Of a DNA stretch of 33,900 nucleotides, positions 1 to 8,281 are shown one piece after another. Below the pieces are notes generated by a model that had not been told where the DNA came from, made no database searches, and saw only the letters and a program-made list of their open reading frames with translations. The DNA is from an uncultured Pirellulaceae bacterium (GTDB lineage: Bacteria > Planctomycetota > Planctomycetia > Pirellulales > Pirellulaceae). The DNA lies in contig CALCJM010000028.1 of the NCBI GenBank assembly GCA_937967505.1, positions 1 to 33,900 of the forward strand. Reading direction: 5' to 3'. Made by a program: the position numbers and the translations under genes. The stretch's first letter is position 1. Each line of letters begins with the position of its first letter.

Positions 1-928
<928 letters not shown>

Positions 929-934
929 GATTGG

Positions 935-1528
935 TCAATTTTTGTGTCGCTTCCTGCCGACGGCTTCACCCTGCCACCCTGCCACCTGAGGATCCGCGGC
1001 AGGCCGCCGGGCAAAATTATCATCGCAAAAGTTTAACTGCATCGTACTGGCCTGATCTGAATTTGCCGGCAATTCGGCCCGCATCACCACCGTAGCCTCG
1101 ACATGATGGCGCGGCGTGGGGAGGACCTCAATCAGCTCCATTTTCACCGGACTCCCATCTGCCTGAACCGTCAACCGCCGCATTAGCGCTTGGCCAACCA
1201 AGTCCAGAAACGCCGCCTCAACGTTCTCCTTCGTTGCCGCCTGCTGCCCGGATAGTTGCCCGGATGTCTCGCGCGCTGCGGCGTCTTGACTCCATGACCT
1301 GGCCAATTGCTGACGGGTCGTCTCGTTGGCTCCAATCGAATACTGAATGATCGCCTCGCCAGGTCTGACGACCACCGCTACCGATCGTTCGACAAATCCA
1401 TTCTCCAGTTCATGAGCATTAACCTTGGTCATCAACAGTGCAACGATGCAGACAGCGATACATTTTACGCGGACAGCGGCACATTTTATGCCAGCGCTAA
1501 TTGCCTGCGAGGCTGCCGCAGCGGACAT
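935..1528 (-). CDS. Secreted protein of unknown function, possibly truncated
   Basis: About 197 residues if translation starts at the ATG at 1528, preferred because a GGAGAAA Shine-Dalgarno-like site lies just upstream and the protein then begins with a clean signal peptide (hydrophobic CIAVCIVALLM, cleavage probably after VNA and before HELENGF). An in-frame ATG at 1573 would add 15 residues. The mature part (ENGFVERSVAVVV, later HHVEATVVM) resembles secreted planctomycete proteins whose function I cannot name. From memory, relatives run on past the DDNFA segment, whereas here the protein ends about 25 residues later with a basic tail (GRKRHKN). The 3' end may therefore be truncated where the low-complexity DNA begins. 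A possible start of a downstream reading frame follows after 6 bases. Confidence 0.6.
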   Translation of the reverse strand: MSAAAASQAISAGIKCAAVRVKCIAVCIVALLMTKVNAHELENGFVERSVAVVVRPGEAIIQYSIGANETTRQQLARSWSQDAAARETSGQLSGQQAATKENVEAAFLDLVGQALMRRLTVQADGSPVKMELIEVLPTPRHHVEATVVMRAELPANSDQASTMQLNFCDDNFARRPAADPQVAGWQGEAVGRKRHKN

Positions 1529-1766
1529 GGGCAGTTTCTCCGTTTGCCACCGGGCGGGAATTAATCTGGGCATGAGTTTGCGGTATAAACAGAATCATTC
1601 AATACGTTGCCCTACTCTTGAGAGCTACCCTCGAATACGATTGTAGGCAGGCGGTTCTCCTTCCAGAACCATCGCGGCCGAAATTTTGTCCAATCCGGCA
1701 AATATCGACGCCCGTTGGCAATGGTAACAGGGGCAGCAACCATCGTTTCCAGTCAAGAGAAACACT

Positions 1767-2021
1767 ATGAACGCACAAGAGATCCTCGATCAGGAATTCC
1801 TGACCATTCGCTCAAAACTTCTGGACATTGCCGCCGCGCTGGACAGAATCCAACGCGGCGATGGTGACCCCGCCGATGATGCGCGGATGGAGCTGGTCAG
1901 CGAGGCGATCGATATCGTGGGCAGCACGCAACTCCATCGTGCCGAACGGATTCAGTTGCTGTTTTCGCGTCAGTACGATCAGGCGTGGAAAAGCAAGTTT
2001 CAATTGAACTCCGGCGCTTGA
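1767..2021 (+). CDS. Small conserved-looking hypothetical protein (84 aa)
   Basis: Family not recognised. The 84-residue product begins MNAQEILDQEFLTIRSKLLD, is mostly helical in character (alternating hydrophobic and charged residues, no signal peptide, no cysteine) and has an acidic middle (RGDGDPADDARME). An AAGAGAAA stretch sits upstream of the ATG. It ends 31 bases before the TatD-like hydrolase on the same strand, so the two may be co-transcribed. Codon use and position suggest a real gene; a role cannot be assigned from sequence alone. Confidence 0.6.
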   Translation: MNAQEILDQEFLTIRSKLLDIAAALDRIQRGDGDPADDARMELVSEAIDIVGSTQLHRAERIQLLFSRQYDQAWKSKFQLNSGA

Positions 2022-2052
2022 GCCACGATCGGAATTTCCCCACCTCTGACTT

Positions 2053-2871
2053 ATGTACTACATCGATCCCCATATTCACATGGTCTCGCGGACCACCGAC
2101 GACTACGCCACGCTGGCCCGCATGGGATGTGTAGCGATGAGCGAGCCAGCATTTTGGGCAGGGTACGACAGAGGGTCTGCGGACGGTTTTCGCGACTACT
2201 TTCGACAACTGACCGAAGTCGAACCGGCACGAGCCGCCCAGTTTGGCATCCGTCATTTCTGTTGGTTGTGCATCAACGCCAAAGAGGCCGAGAACGTTCA
2301 GCTCTCGCGCGATGTGCTGAAACTGATTCCCGAGTTTCTGGACTGCGCCAACGTACTGGGCATCGGCGAAATCGGGTTGAACAAAAACACCCGCAACGAA
2401 GCCATTATTTTCCAGGAACACGTCGAACTTGCGATTGAACATCAACAGGCGGTTTTGATTCACACACCGCATCTGGAGGACAAGCATCAGGGAACAAAGA
2501 TGATTCTGGATATGCTGGCCGACCACCCGGAACTTGCCCCCGGCAGTGTCCTGGTCGATCACGTCGAAGAGCATACCGTAAAAGCGGTTTTGGATGCCGG
2601 TTACTGGGCCGGCATGACGCTTTACCCGGTCACCAAATGCACGCCCTCACGCGCGGTGGATATTATCGAAATGGTGGGGGCCGAACGTCTGTGCGTGAAT
2701 TCGGCGGGGGACTGGGGGCCGTCCAAACCCACGGCAGTACCAGATTTGATTATGGAGATGCGGCGGCGCGGACATCGCGAGAGCCTGATTCGCAAAATAG
2801 TGTTCGACAATCCACGAGAATTCTTTCAACAGAGCAAAAACTTCGATTTGGCCGATCCCGCCAACCGTTAG
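2053..2871 (+). CDS. TatD-family / EboB-like metal-dependent hydrolase
   Basis: A 272-residue cytoplasmic TIM-barrel hydrolase. Metal-binding features are visible in order: DPHIH near the start (His7, His9), GIGEIGLN (Glu106), VLIHTPH (His137), VLVDHVEE (His170) and a late Asp220 in SAGDWG. These are typical of TatD-like amidohydrolases acting as metal-dependent nucleases or phosphoesterases. The opening MYYIDPHIHMVSRTTDDY and the PAFW motif resemble the EboB-type branch linked to the ebo (scytonemin/eustigmatophyte-bacterial operon) clusters. No other ebo gene (UbiA-like EboC, EboD) is in this window, so the substrate is unknown. The TAG stop falls inside the left terminus of a palindromic repeat element. 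Family assignment is firm, subfamily less so. Confidence 0.85.
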   Translation: MYYIDPHIHMVSRTTDDYATLARMGCVAMSEPAFWAGYDRGSADGFRDYFRQLTEVEPARAAQFGIRHFCWLCINAKEAENVQLSRDVLKLIPEFLDCANVLGIGEIGLNKNTRNEAIIFQEHVELAIEHQQAVLIHTPHLEDKHQGTKMILDMLADHPELAPGSVLVDHVEEHTVKAVLDAGYWAGMTLYPVTKCTPSRAVDIIEMVGAERLCVNSAGDWGPSKPTAVPDLIMEMRRRGHRESLIRKIVFDNPREFFQQSKNFDLADPANR

Positions 2872-2974
2872 ACGACTGGCAGTTAGGAATTTACCATCCG
2901 TTGGTGACGCTGCCAGCATCGGAGCGAAACTGGCAGCATCGCCAACGGCAAGCTTTCAACTGCCAATCGCTTTA
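2868..2974. repeat. Palindromic interspersed repeat, copy 1 (~107 bp)
   Basis: The left end TTAGACGACTGGCAGTT pairs with the right end, whose reverse complement is TTAAAGCGATTGGCAGTT. Inner arms (CCGTTGGTGACGCTGCCAG and the complement of CTGGCAGCATCGCCAACGG) also pair, so the whole element can fold into a long hairpin with a bulge near its middle. Near-identical copies occur at 7261-7368 (same orientation) and 29131-29236 (inverted). The left terminus supplies the TAG stop of the hydrolase gene. No coding capacity or transposase; it resembles a MITE- or REP-like non-autonomous element. Confidence 0.9.
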
Positions 2975-3119
2975 ATCGATGGGTGCCCCCGGTCCAACCA
3001 TGGCAGGCTCTGGTCTACCCCAGTTCACGACGTGTAAACCGAGCCGCGCCAAAGGCCGATTGCCGAGCTTGGTTCTTCCTGAAATTTCATAGCTGAAATA
3101 TTTGGCTTGGGTTTGGTCA

Positions 3120-3917
3120 TTAAGGCGCGAAATTGGCGTAGTAGTACCCCGATGCCGCAGCAATCAGGATCGCGACGATCATCACAATCGTCGGTAGCAA
3201 AAGCTGCTTACCCTGCATGAAGCCAAACACGATACAGTACAGCCCTAGGGTGGCGACGCAAATGACGCCTTGAGATTTTCTGACCAAAAATGCCACAATC
3301 GTAATCCACGCGGCGCAGCCGATCGTCAGGCAAATCGCGGCGATCATACTGATCTGCGAGGAATGGACCGCATCTGAAAGGTTCTCCATCAGGAAAACGA
3401 TTAGCAACGAGATTCCGATCATGATTGCCAGAATGACTCCGGCGACGGCAGCAATCACAAATGATTCGGCTCCGTCCCCAAAATCCTGATCGTCGGATCC
3501 GACCGGTGTCTCCTCAATGTCTTTTTCTGCCTGCCGCAGCATGCGCTGCGCCGCCGATTCGTTCGCGCTGCCAGCGGTTTCCTCGTCGTACATATCCGTA
3601 CGCAGCCGGGAACCCGTTTCGATGTTGAAACCACATTCCACACAAATCACCGCCCCCAACTGAAGCTCGGCCCCACAATCATCGCAGACATTGCCGCGTG
3701 CGACCGATTTGACATTGGCCTCTTTCAGCAATTCATCCATCACGTCAAACGACCCGGCACCTGGATCAACACGTTTTCCAGTCCGTGCCTTCGGCGCGCG
3801 CTTCTCGGGGACAGTCATTTTATCCCCGCACTTGGGACACTTCACCCGTCGACCCGCTAATGTGTCTTTTGCGTTGAAGGTTGAACTACAGCTGGAACAG
3901 GTCGCCTTGATTGCCAT
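3120..3917 (-). CDS. Zinc-ribbon membrane protein, planctomycete type
   Basis: About 265 residues from the ATG at 3917, which gives the usual MAIKATC opening; an in-frame ATG at 3935 is possible. The N-terminus carries a zinc ribbon (CSSC...CPKCG, residues ~7-31), then a basic linker. A second Cys pair set follows (CDDCG...CVECG, residues ~78-96), then an acidic linker. The C-terminal half has four hydrophobic segments (starting near SFVIAAVAG, ISMIAAICL, GVICVATLG and LLLPTIVMI). The layout predicts cytoplasmic zinc-binding domains tethered to the inner membrane. Such proteins are abundant in planctomycetes; function unknown. It converges on the TatD-like gene with repeat copy 1 between them. 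Confidence 0.8.
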   Translation of the reverse strand: MAIKATCSSCSSTFNAKDTLAGRRVKCPKCGDKMTVPEKRAPKARTGKRVDPGAGSFDVMDELLKEANVKSVARGNVCDDCGAELQLGAVICVECGFNIETGSRLRTDMYDEETAGSANESAAQRMLRQAEKDIEETPVGSDDQDFGDGAESFVIAAVAGVILAIMIGISLLIVFLMENLSDAVHSSQISMIAAICLTIGCAAWITIVAFLVRKSQGVICVATLGLYCIVFGFMQGKQLLLPTIVMIVAILIAAASGYYYANFAP

Positions 3918-4160
3918 CGCTTGGTCGGCACGCATCGCTGCGGCGTGAATTTGGGTTGGGGAATTGCGAAAATATGAGCTAAAAAGTAGCCCACAGATAA
4001 GAAGAATCAGGCCACATTTACCTTACACCATTTTGAACCATCGCACCGCTTGATGGAAGGCCCGTAATTCCCCCACATTCGGTAAAACCTGCGGTTTAAG
4101 TGTGTTCCATGTGACCGGCCAATCGTCCGCCAAACGCCTGTGGGACGGAGCCCCAGCCAA

Positions 4161-4600
4161 ATGCCAGAAACCAATGTGCAACCCAATCGACGTAGATTTA
4201 TTCAAATGACCGGAAAACTCTCCGCTGGTGCGATCGCATCGGCAAGCTTCCCCGGCGGACTGTTTTTGGGGGCTTCTGTTTTTGGTAACGGCGGTGGTCA
4301 CAACAACCGGAAGTTGGGAGTTGCCTTGGTAGGACTGGGCAGCCTCTCCACCAACCAAATCGCACCGGCCCTACAAAAAACGAATCATTGCCGTCTGACC
4401 TAAAACATATCACTGTAGGATTTGGTTTCAAAATTGGTGATCCAACCCAGTGGCGACTGAACAAGGAACTGGCCGGGGGCGGGCCACTCATGGACGTTGG
4501 CGTCTACGCGTTACAGACCTGCCGATATCTGAGTGGAGGCATGTCTTCCAAGGGCCCGATCGCGTTTCCTGTAGCAGACCATTTTCAGCTGGAGCTGGAG
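4161..4600 (+). pseudogene. Decayed Gfo/Idh/MocA oxidoreductase (glucose-fructose oxidoreductase-like)
   Basis: The first part (from the ATG at 4161) has a Tat signal with twin arginines (NRRRFIQMTGKL) and the start of a Rossmann fold (RKLGVALVGLGSLSTNQIAP), typical of exported glucose-fructose oxidoreductase relatives. It then breaks after KTNHCRL near 4397. In another frame the sequence resumes with FKIGDPTQWRLNKELAGGGP and LMDVGVYALQTCRYLSGG, which is the substrate-domain region of the same family. Roughly 150-170 codons between the two parts are missing, the frame changes at the junction, and the normal C-terminal half is absent before a terminator. A single internal deletion plus 3' loss explains this. 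Confidence 0.8.
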
Positions 4601-4635
4601 ACTGCGCACCATGACAATTTCAGGGTCAAACACAA

Positions 4636-4671
4636 AACAGGGGCACTTCAATCGAAGCGCCCCTGTGTTGT
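4636..4671 (-). terminator. Intrinsic terminator after the Ig-repeat surface protein gene
   Basis: On the minus strand a stem (ACAGGGGCGCTTC paired with GAAGTGCCCCTGT, one mismatch, GATT loop) is followed by TTTGTGTTT. It lies about 30 bases beyond the stop codon at 4701. The opposite strand also has a T-rich flank (gttgtttta), so it may work in both directions and end any read-through from the pseudogene. Confidence 0.8.
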
Positions 4672-4700
4672 TTTACGTGCTAACGGGAGGTTAGCTTAAC

Positions 4701-7007
4701 TTAACGCTGGAAGTCACCGCCGCCGATCGATGCCGATGCAGAATTTGCGGTTGAGGTCGATTCGCCGACCTCACCATCGCTACTAAAGTAACGCGTGGTT
4801 CCTTCTGCGATCTCGCGTGAATCGGAATCGTTGCAGGTCAACTGGGCACGGAAAATGTGTGTGCCTTGCTGATGAGCGGCTGCGGTGATCTCGAAACTCA
4901 TCTCTTCACCGGGTTCTACCACTTCAATTGGCGAAAATAATACCTGCCCCGGAACGATTCGATGCTGATGGCCGGCGGCTGAATTGGGTTCAATGCCCTC
5001 TGAAAACTGCATCACCAGTTCGACGCCCTTGGCGGCGCGGCTACCACGGTTGCGAACGGTAACAATGTAGGGCACATTTTTGTTTGTCGGCAAAGGACCG
5101 CGTGGGTCTTCGACCTCCAACACAAGGTCGGCAACCGTTTCCACGCGCGTCAAACAGGCAGCAGACGCGGCCAGGTCGCCCTGGCGAACTCCACACTCCA
5201 GTTGCATGTCACCGCTACCGTTCATCTGGCAGTTCACCTTAAACGTGCGATCCTGCCCCGGCTCCAGTGGACCGACTTGCCAGCGTACGCCATCTTCGAT
5301 TGGCGAAACCGAATCGATTCCCGAAATGTACTTGGCACCGGTTGGCAGTGCGACAGCGGCCATCAGATTATTGGCTGTTGCATCGCCGGTGTTGGTCATC
5401 GTGATCGTGTAGGTTCCCACATCACCTGAAAACTTCATGGCCGGACCTTCCATCGTCACCCCCAGGTTCGCGCGACGAACGATGATCAGGCGGTCGCTGC
5501 TGGCTTCAACTTCTCCCTCGGCAGTCGCCTGGGCAACCAACTTCAACTCGCCGGCCGTTCGGGCCAACAATTCAACCTGAAACACCTCTTCTTCTCCGGC
5601 AGGGATATCGCCCAGCACCGAACGCTCGCCACCGAGCTCCTCGGGCAGCTTCACGGTCACGTTTTCGGCCGTCCCCGTCCCCGGATTGCGAACCGTCACA
5701 AGGAACCGCGCGACTTCACCAAATTCAACTTCCGCAGGACCGGATATATTCATTGACAATCGTGGCTCAGTCACGCGAATGTTGGCCTTGCCGGTGCGTG
5801 GCACCAGCGTCCATTCAACGCCGACGTCAAACATTTCCGCCTTGCGCGGGATGGCCAGAATCGTGGCCGTTTGAGTTTTACCGGATCCAATCCGGTCGAT
5901 CGTCCAGACCAGACGCGCCTTGTCGTTGCCGTCGGTGACTTCTTTGCCACCGGTTGTCAAATTGACGTTGGAAAGTTCAACCCACTGCGGCAGGTTGATG
6001 CCCACCAAGATTCGTTCGGCATCCGATCCACTGTTGTTTTTTACCACCACTTCATAGGTCGCCGGCTTGTTGACTCCAATCGACCGTGGGCCAAAGGTCT
6101 CCACTTCGATCGAAGGTGCCCTCAGGCGGATCGCGGCGTTCTGTGATTGGCCTGATTGGCCATCATCTTCCAAAGAGACCTGACGAATCTTCTGCCTCAA
6201 GCCTGAACTGGCCGTCGGACGGGCCAGAGCCGCGCCTGATCGCGACGCGCTGTAGTCGGCTCGGCTGGCCGTCAGGGGCTGGGTCGGTGACGCGGGCTTG
6301 GTCTCCGCAACCGAAGTGCCATTGTTGATTTGTCGTAAAAACTGCGATGCGGAAAAATCATTATCGGGCTGAGCAGCCGCGCGAATTGTTTTGGCTGACT
6401 CGACCGCGTCCTGTGCGAACTGCGCCGCAGCTTGATCAGCGGTGGTCTCCAGTTTCGCTTCGCGAGCGACCGTACGCGCTTTGATCCTTCGCAGTTGGCT
6501 TTCCAGCAGTGCACGTTGAGTTGAAATCTCCCCACCAGCGGCGCGTGGTGAGCTGGCTTGAATCGCCTGCTCCATTACCGGAGCGGCCTTTTCGATACTG
6601 CTAACTGTTGCATCACTGGCCTGTTCAAAGTGACGACGGAATGTATCGCGTAACGACCCTGCTTTATTGGAAACGTCCTGGACGGCCGTTTGACCGGCAA
6701 GAATCGCCGGTACTTCCGGACGATTGGTTGATCCATCAACGGGCTCCTGCCACGCCACTTGGCGGATCAAATATCTGTCATCCTGCTGGTGATGCCCCGC
6801 CTGACCAGATGTCTGATCGGACATGCGAAAGCGGGTCGCCGGAGTCTCACTGGCCGCATGAACGCCCTCAGCAGATATTTCAACCTGACTTGGCCGATAG
6901 TGCTGTGACGGTCGCTGTGGTTCTTGGCCGTTGGCTGACGAAATGCAGAACGATGTTGATCCGATCAGCATTCCCATAAGTGCGATTTTGAGTTGTTTCG
7001 CTAGCAT
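4701..7007 (-). CDS. Large secreted protein with DUF11/CARDB-type Ig-like repeats
   Basis: About 768 residues from the ATG at 7007, preceded by GTAGGAAATCC (a Shine-Dalgarno-like AGGAAA); an upstream in-frame start at 7052 would place 15 odd residues before the signal peptide. MLAKQLKIALMGMLIGSTSF is the signal, with cleavage probably near ANGQ. Residues ~30-300 are Ala/Gln/Ser-rich, partly helical and low in conserved motifs. From about residue 305 to the end come four or more ~110-residue beta-sandwich repeats with recurring patterns (TYEVVVKNNSGSDAE, FLVTVRNPGTGTAENV, TYTITMTNTGDATANN, YIVTVRNRGSRAAKGV). These are characteristic of DUF11/CARDB domains. Probably a cell-surface or envelope protein; ligand unknown. 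Confidence 0.8.
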   Translation of the reverse strand: MLAKQLKIALMGMLIGSTSFCISSANGQEPQRPSQHYRPSQVEISAEGVHAASETPATRFRMSDQTSGQAGHHQQDDRYLIRQVAWQEPVDGSTNRPEVPAILAGQTAVQDVSNKAGSLRDTFRRHFEQASDATVSSIEKAAPVMEQAIQASSPRAAGGEISTQRALLESQLRRIKARTVAREAKLETTADQAAAQFAQDAVESAKTIRAAAQPDNDFSASQFLRQINNGTSVAETKPASPTQPLTASRADYSASRSGAALARPTASSGLRQKIRQVSLEDDGQSGQSQNAAIRLRAPSIEVETFGPRSIGVNKPATYEVVVKNNSGSDAERILVGINLPQWVELSNVNLTTGGKEVTDGNDKARLVWTIDRIGSGKTQTATILAIPRKAEMFDVGVEWTLVPRTGKANIRVTEPRLSMNISGPAEVEFGEVARFLVTVRNPGTGTAENVTVKLPEELGGERSVLGDIPAGEEEVFQVELLARTAGELKLVAQATAEGEVEASSDRLIIVRRANLGVTMEGPAMKFSGDVGTYTITMTNTGDATANNLMAAVALPTGAKYISGIDSVSPIEDGVRWQVGPLEPGQDRTFKVNCQMNGSGDMQLECGVRQGDLAASAACLTRVETVADLVLEVEDPRGPLPTNKNVPYIVTVRNRGSRAAKGVELVMQFSEGIEPNSAAGHQHRIVPGQVLFSPIEVVEPGEEMSFEITAAAHQQGTHIFRAQLTCNDSDSREIAEGTTRYFSSDGEVGESTSTANSASASIGGGDFQR

Positions 7008-7222
7008 GGATTTCCTACCCTGAATTAAATAGACGACTCCGTCCCTATCCACTTCGACTTTTCCGGTTATCGAAGTTTAAACAAACTTGCCGGTTATCAG
7101 GAAAAAACCGATGGGCGTGCTAGCTTGGCAATCCACGAGTGAAGCAGGTGAGTGGGGGAATCAGGTAAGGACGAAGGAAGCTGCCTCCTAAGGACGCACA
7201 ATCAATCCATTACCGGGGATGA

Positions 7223-7243
7223 ATTGGGGGCAGCGTCCCCAAT
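7223..7243. other. Short perfect hairpin in intergenic DNA
   Basis: ATTGGGG and CCCCAAT form a 7-bp perfect stem around a GCAGCGT loop, between the surface-protein gene and repeat copy 2. There is no U-tract on either side, so it is not a convincing intrinsic terminator. Confidence 0.5.
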
Positions 7244-7260
7244 GGAATCGGCGGCACGGT

Positions 7261-7368
7261 CTAAGGCAACTGGCAGTCAGGAATTTACCACCCGCTGACG
7301 ACGCTGAGAGCGTCAGAGCGAAGCTGGCAGCATCGCCAACGGCAGGCTTTCCACTGCCAATCGCTTAA
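7261..7368. repeat. Palindromic interspersed repeat, copy 2 (~105 bp)
   Basis: Same orientation as copy 1. It starts with CTAAGGCAACTGGCAGTCAG and ends with CACTGCCAATCGCTTAA; the middle contains the shared AGCATCGCCAACGGCA block. Its right terminus provides the TAA stop (7365-7367) of the PilZ-like gene reading leftwards, just as copy 1 supplies the stop of the hydrolase. The inner left arm differs from copy 1 (GACGCTGAGAGCGTCAGAGC) and contains a small extra hairpin. Confidence 0.85.
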
Positions 7369-7967
7369 ATACTGGACAGTGCAGCTTTCGCCGTGCAGTT
7401 GGAGAGTTGGCCGAATTCAAATTCGAAGATCGTATCAAGCAACTGGGACATCGGCACGTCTTTGATCCCGTATAGATCGGCAATCATCGAAAGATTGCTC
7501 CCCTTGAGCAGCGATTGATACCGTTCGCGGCGGTTCATCGTCACCAAAGCCGAAAAATTGATCGGGAACTGCATGCCGTCCCAAAGCTGAATACGCACAC
7601 GTTTGTCCGGATCAACGGAAATTGGTATGCAGACCATCAGGTTGCCCTCATGCCTGATGAAGCAATTCAGCAGCATCGCATCCTGATCGAGCGTTTCCCG
7701 GTCAGCGTTTTCAGCGCGTTCGATTCCGATCAGCATTTCCTGCTTGTCATTGCGTGTAACTCCACGAATGACCGCATCAAATACTTCGTCGTCATAGTGG
7801 ATCGAAACGGGTTTTCCGTATGGCACCACTAGGAAATCCAGCCCCGCGATCTTGGCACCGGTAATTGATTGATCCAGTAGTGTGCATTCCAGATCAACAC
7901 CGTCGATCTTGGCAATGCACTTTTCGTCGACCGGAATACGGTGAAATTTACGTCGATTGGTGATCAT
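7365..7967 (-). CDS. PilZ-domain-like protein
   Basis: A 200-residue cytoplasmic protein with no signal peptide. It opens MITNRRKFHRIPV, matching the RxxxR element that begins PilZ domains, and about 20 residues later has DQSITGAKI, matching the second (D/N)xSxxG c-di-GMP-binding element. The remaining N-terminal half is beta-rich, as expected for a PilZ barrel. The C-terminal half (from about residue 110) has RRERYQSLLKGSNL and a helical tail I do not recognise. If it binds c-di-GMP it would be an effector of second-messenger signalling. The stop codon lies in repeat copy 2, so the last residues may have been replaced by the insertion. The gene is divergent from the split BamA operon. Confidence 0.65.
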   Translation of the reverse strand: MITNRRKFHRIPVDEKCIAKIDGVDLECTLLDQSITGAKIAGLDFLVVPYGKPVSIHYDDEVFDAVIRGVTRNDKQEMLIGIERAENADRETLDQDAMLLNCFIRHEGNLMVCIPISVDPDKRVRIQLWDGMQFPINFSALVTMNRRERYQSLLKGSNLSMIADLYGIKDVPMSQLLDTIFEFEFGQLSNCTAKAALSSI

Positions 7968-8281
7968 TTGGGCAATCGCAACGTCAGGGAGAGAAACGCA
8001 TTTGCCTGCATGAGATTACAGACGGATCTAGGGTTTTAAACGGCAATTTCGATACCATTCCATCAATCGTTTTTTGCCAAATTACGTCAGATTACCGAAC
8101 TACCAACGCTGGGTACCACTCGCAGGAAGGGAGTCGGCTCACTGGCCGGCAAAAATTGTGCGGAGGTGATGCTGCTGACAGAGATACAACAATCTTCCAT
8201 GCTAGCTCGACGACTCGGCTTGCCAGTGCGCTTCAATTGTTGTAGTTACGACCCAGAAATATTTCTCAGGTGAGGTCAAGG
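7968..8281. promoter_or_regulatory. Divergent intergenic region upstream of the split BamA operon
   Basis: This 314-base stretch separates two divergent genes, so it should hold promoters for both, but I see no convincing -35/-10 pair. A perfect 9-bp inverted repeat (TACAACAAT at 8185-8193 and ATTGTTGTA at 8235-8243) spaced about 40 bases apart could be an operator or leader structure. AGGTGAGG at 8268-8275 is a good ribosome-binding site for the ATG at 8282, which decides that start over the GTG at 8270. Confidence 0.45.

Noticed and set aside
2972..3163. Small minus-strand frame after the zinc-ribbon gene (RTKLGNRPLARLGLHVVNWG)
   Set aside because: Overlaps the zinc-ribbon coding end and has no ribosome-binding site or recognisable family; possibly a remnant but not supportable.
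4023..4358. Minus-strand frame of 111 codons opposite the oxidoreductase pseudogene
   Set aside because: Mostly antisense to the Tat-signal region; the C-terminal part outside it (NVGELRAFHQAVRWFKMV) matches nothing I recognise.
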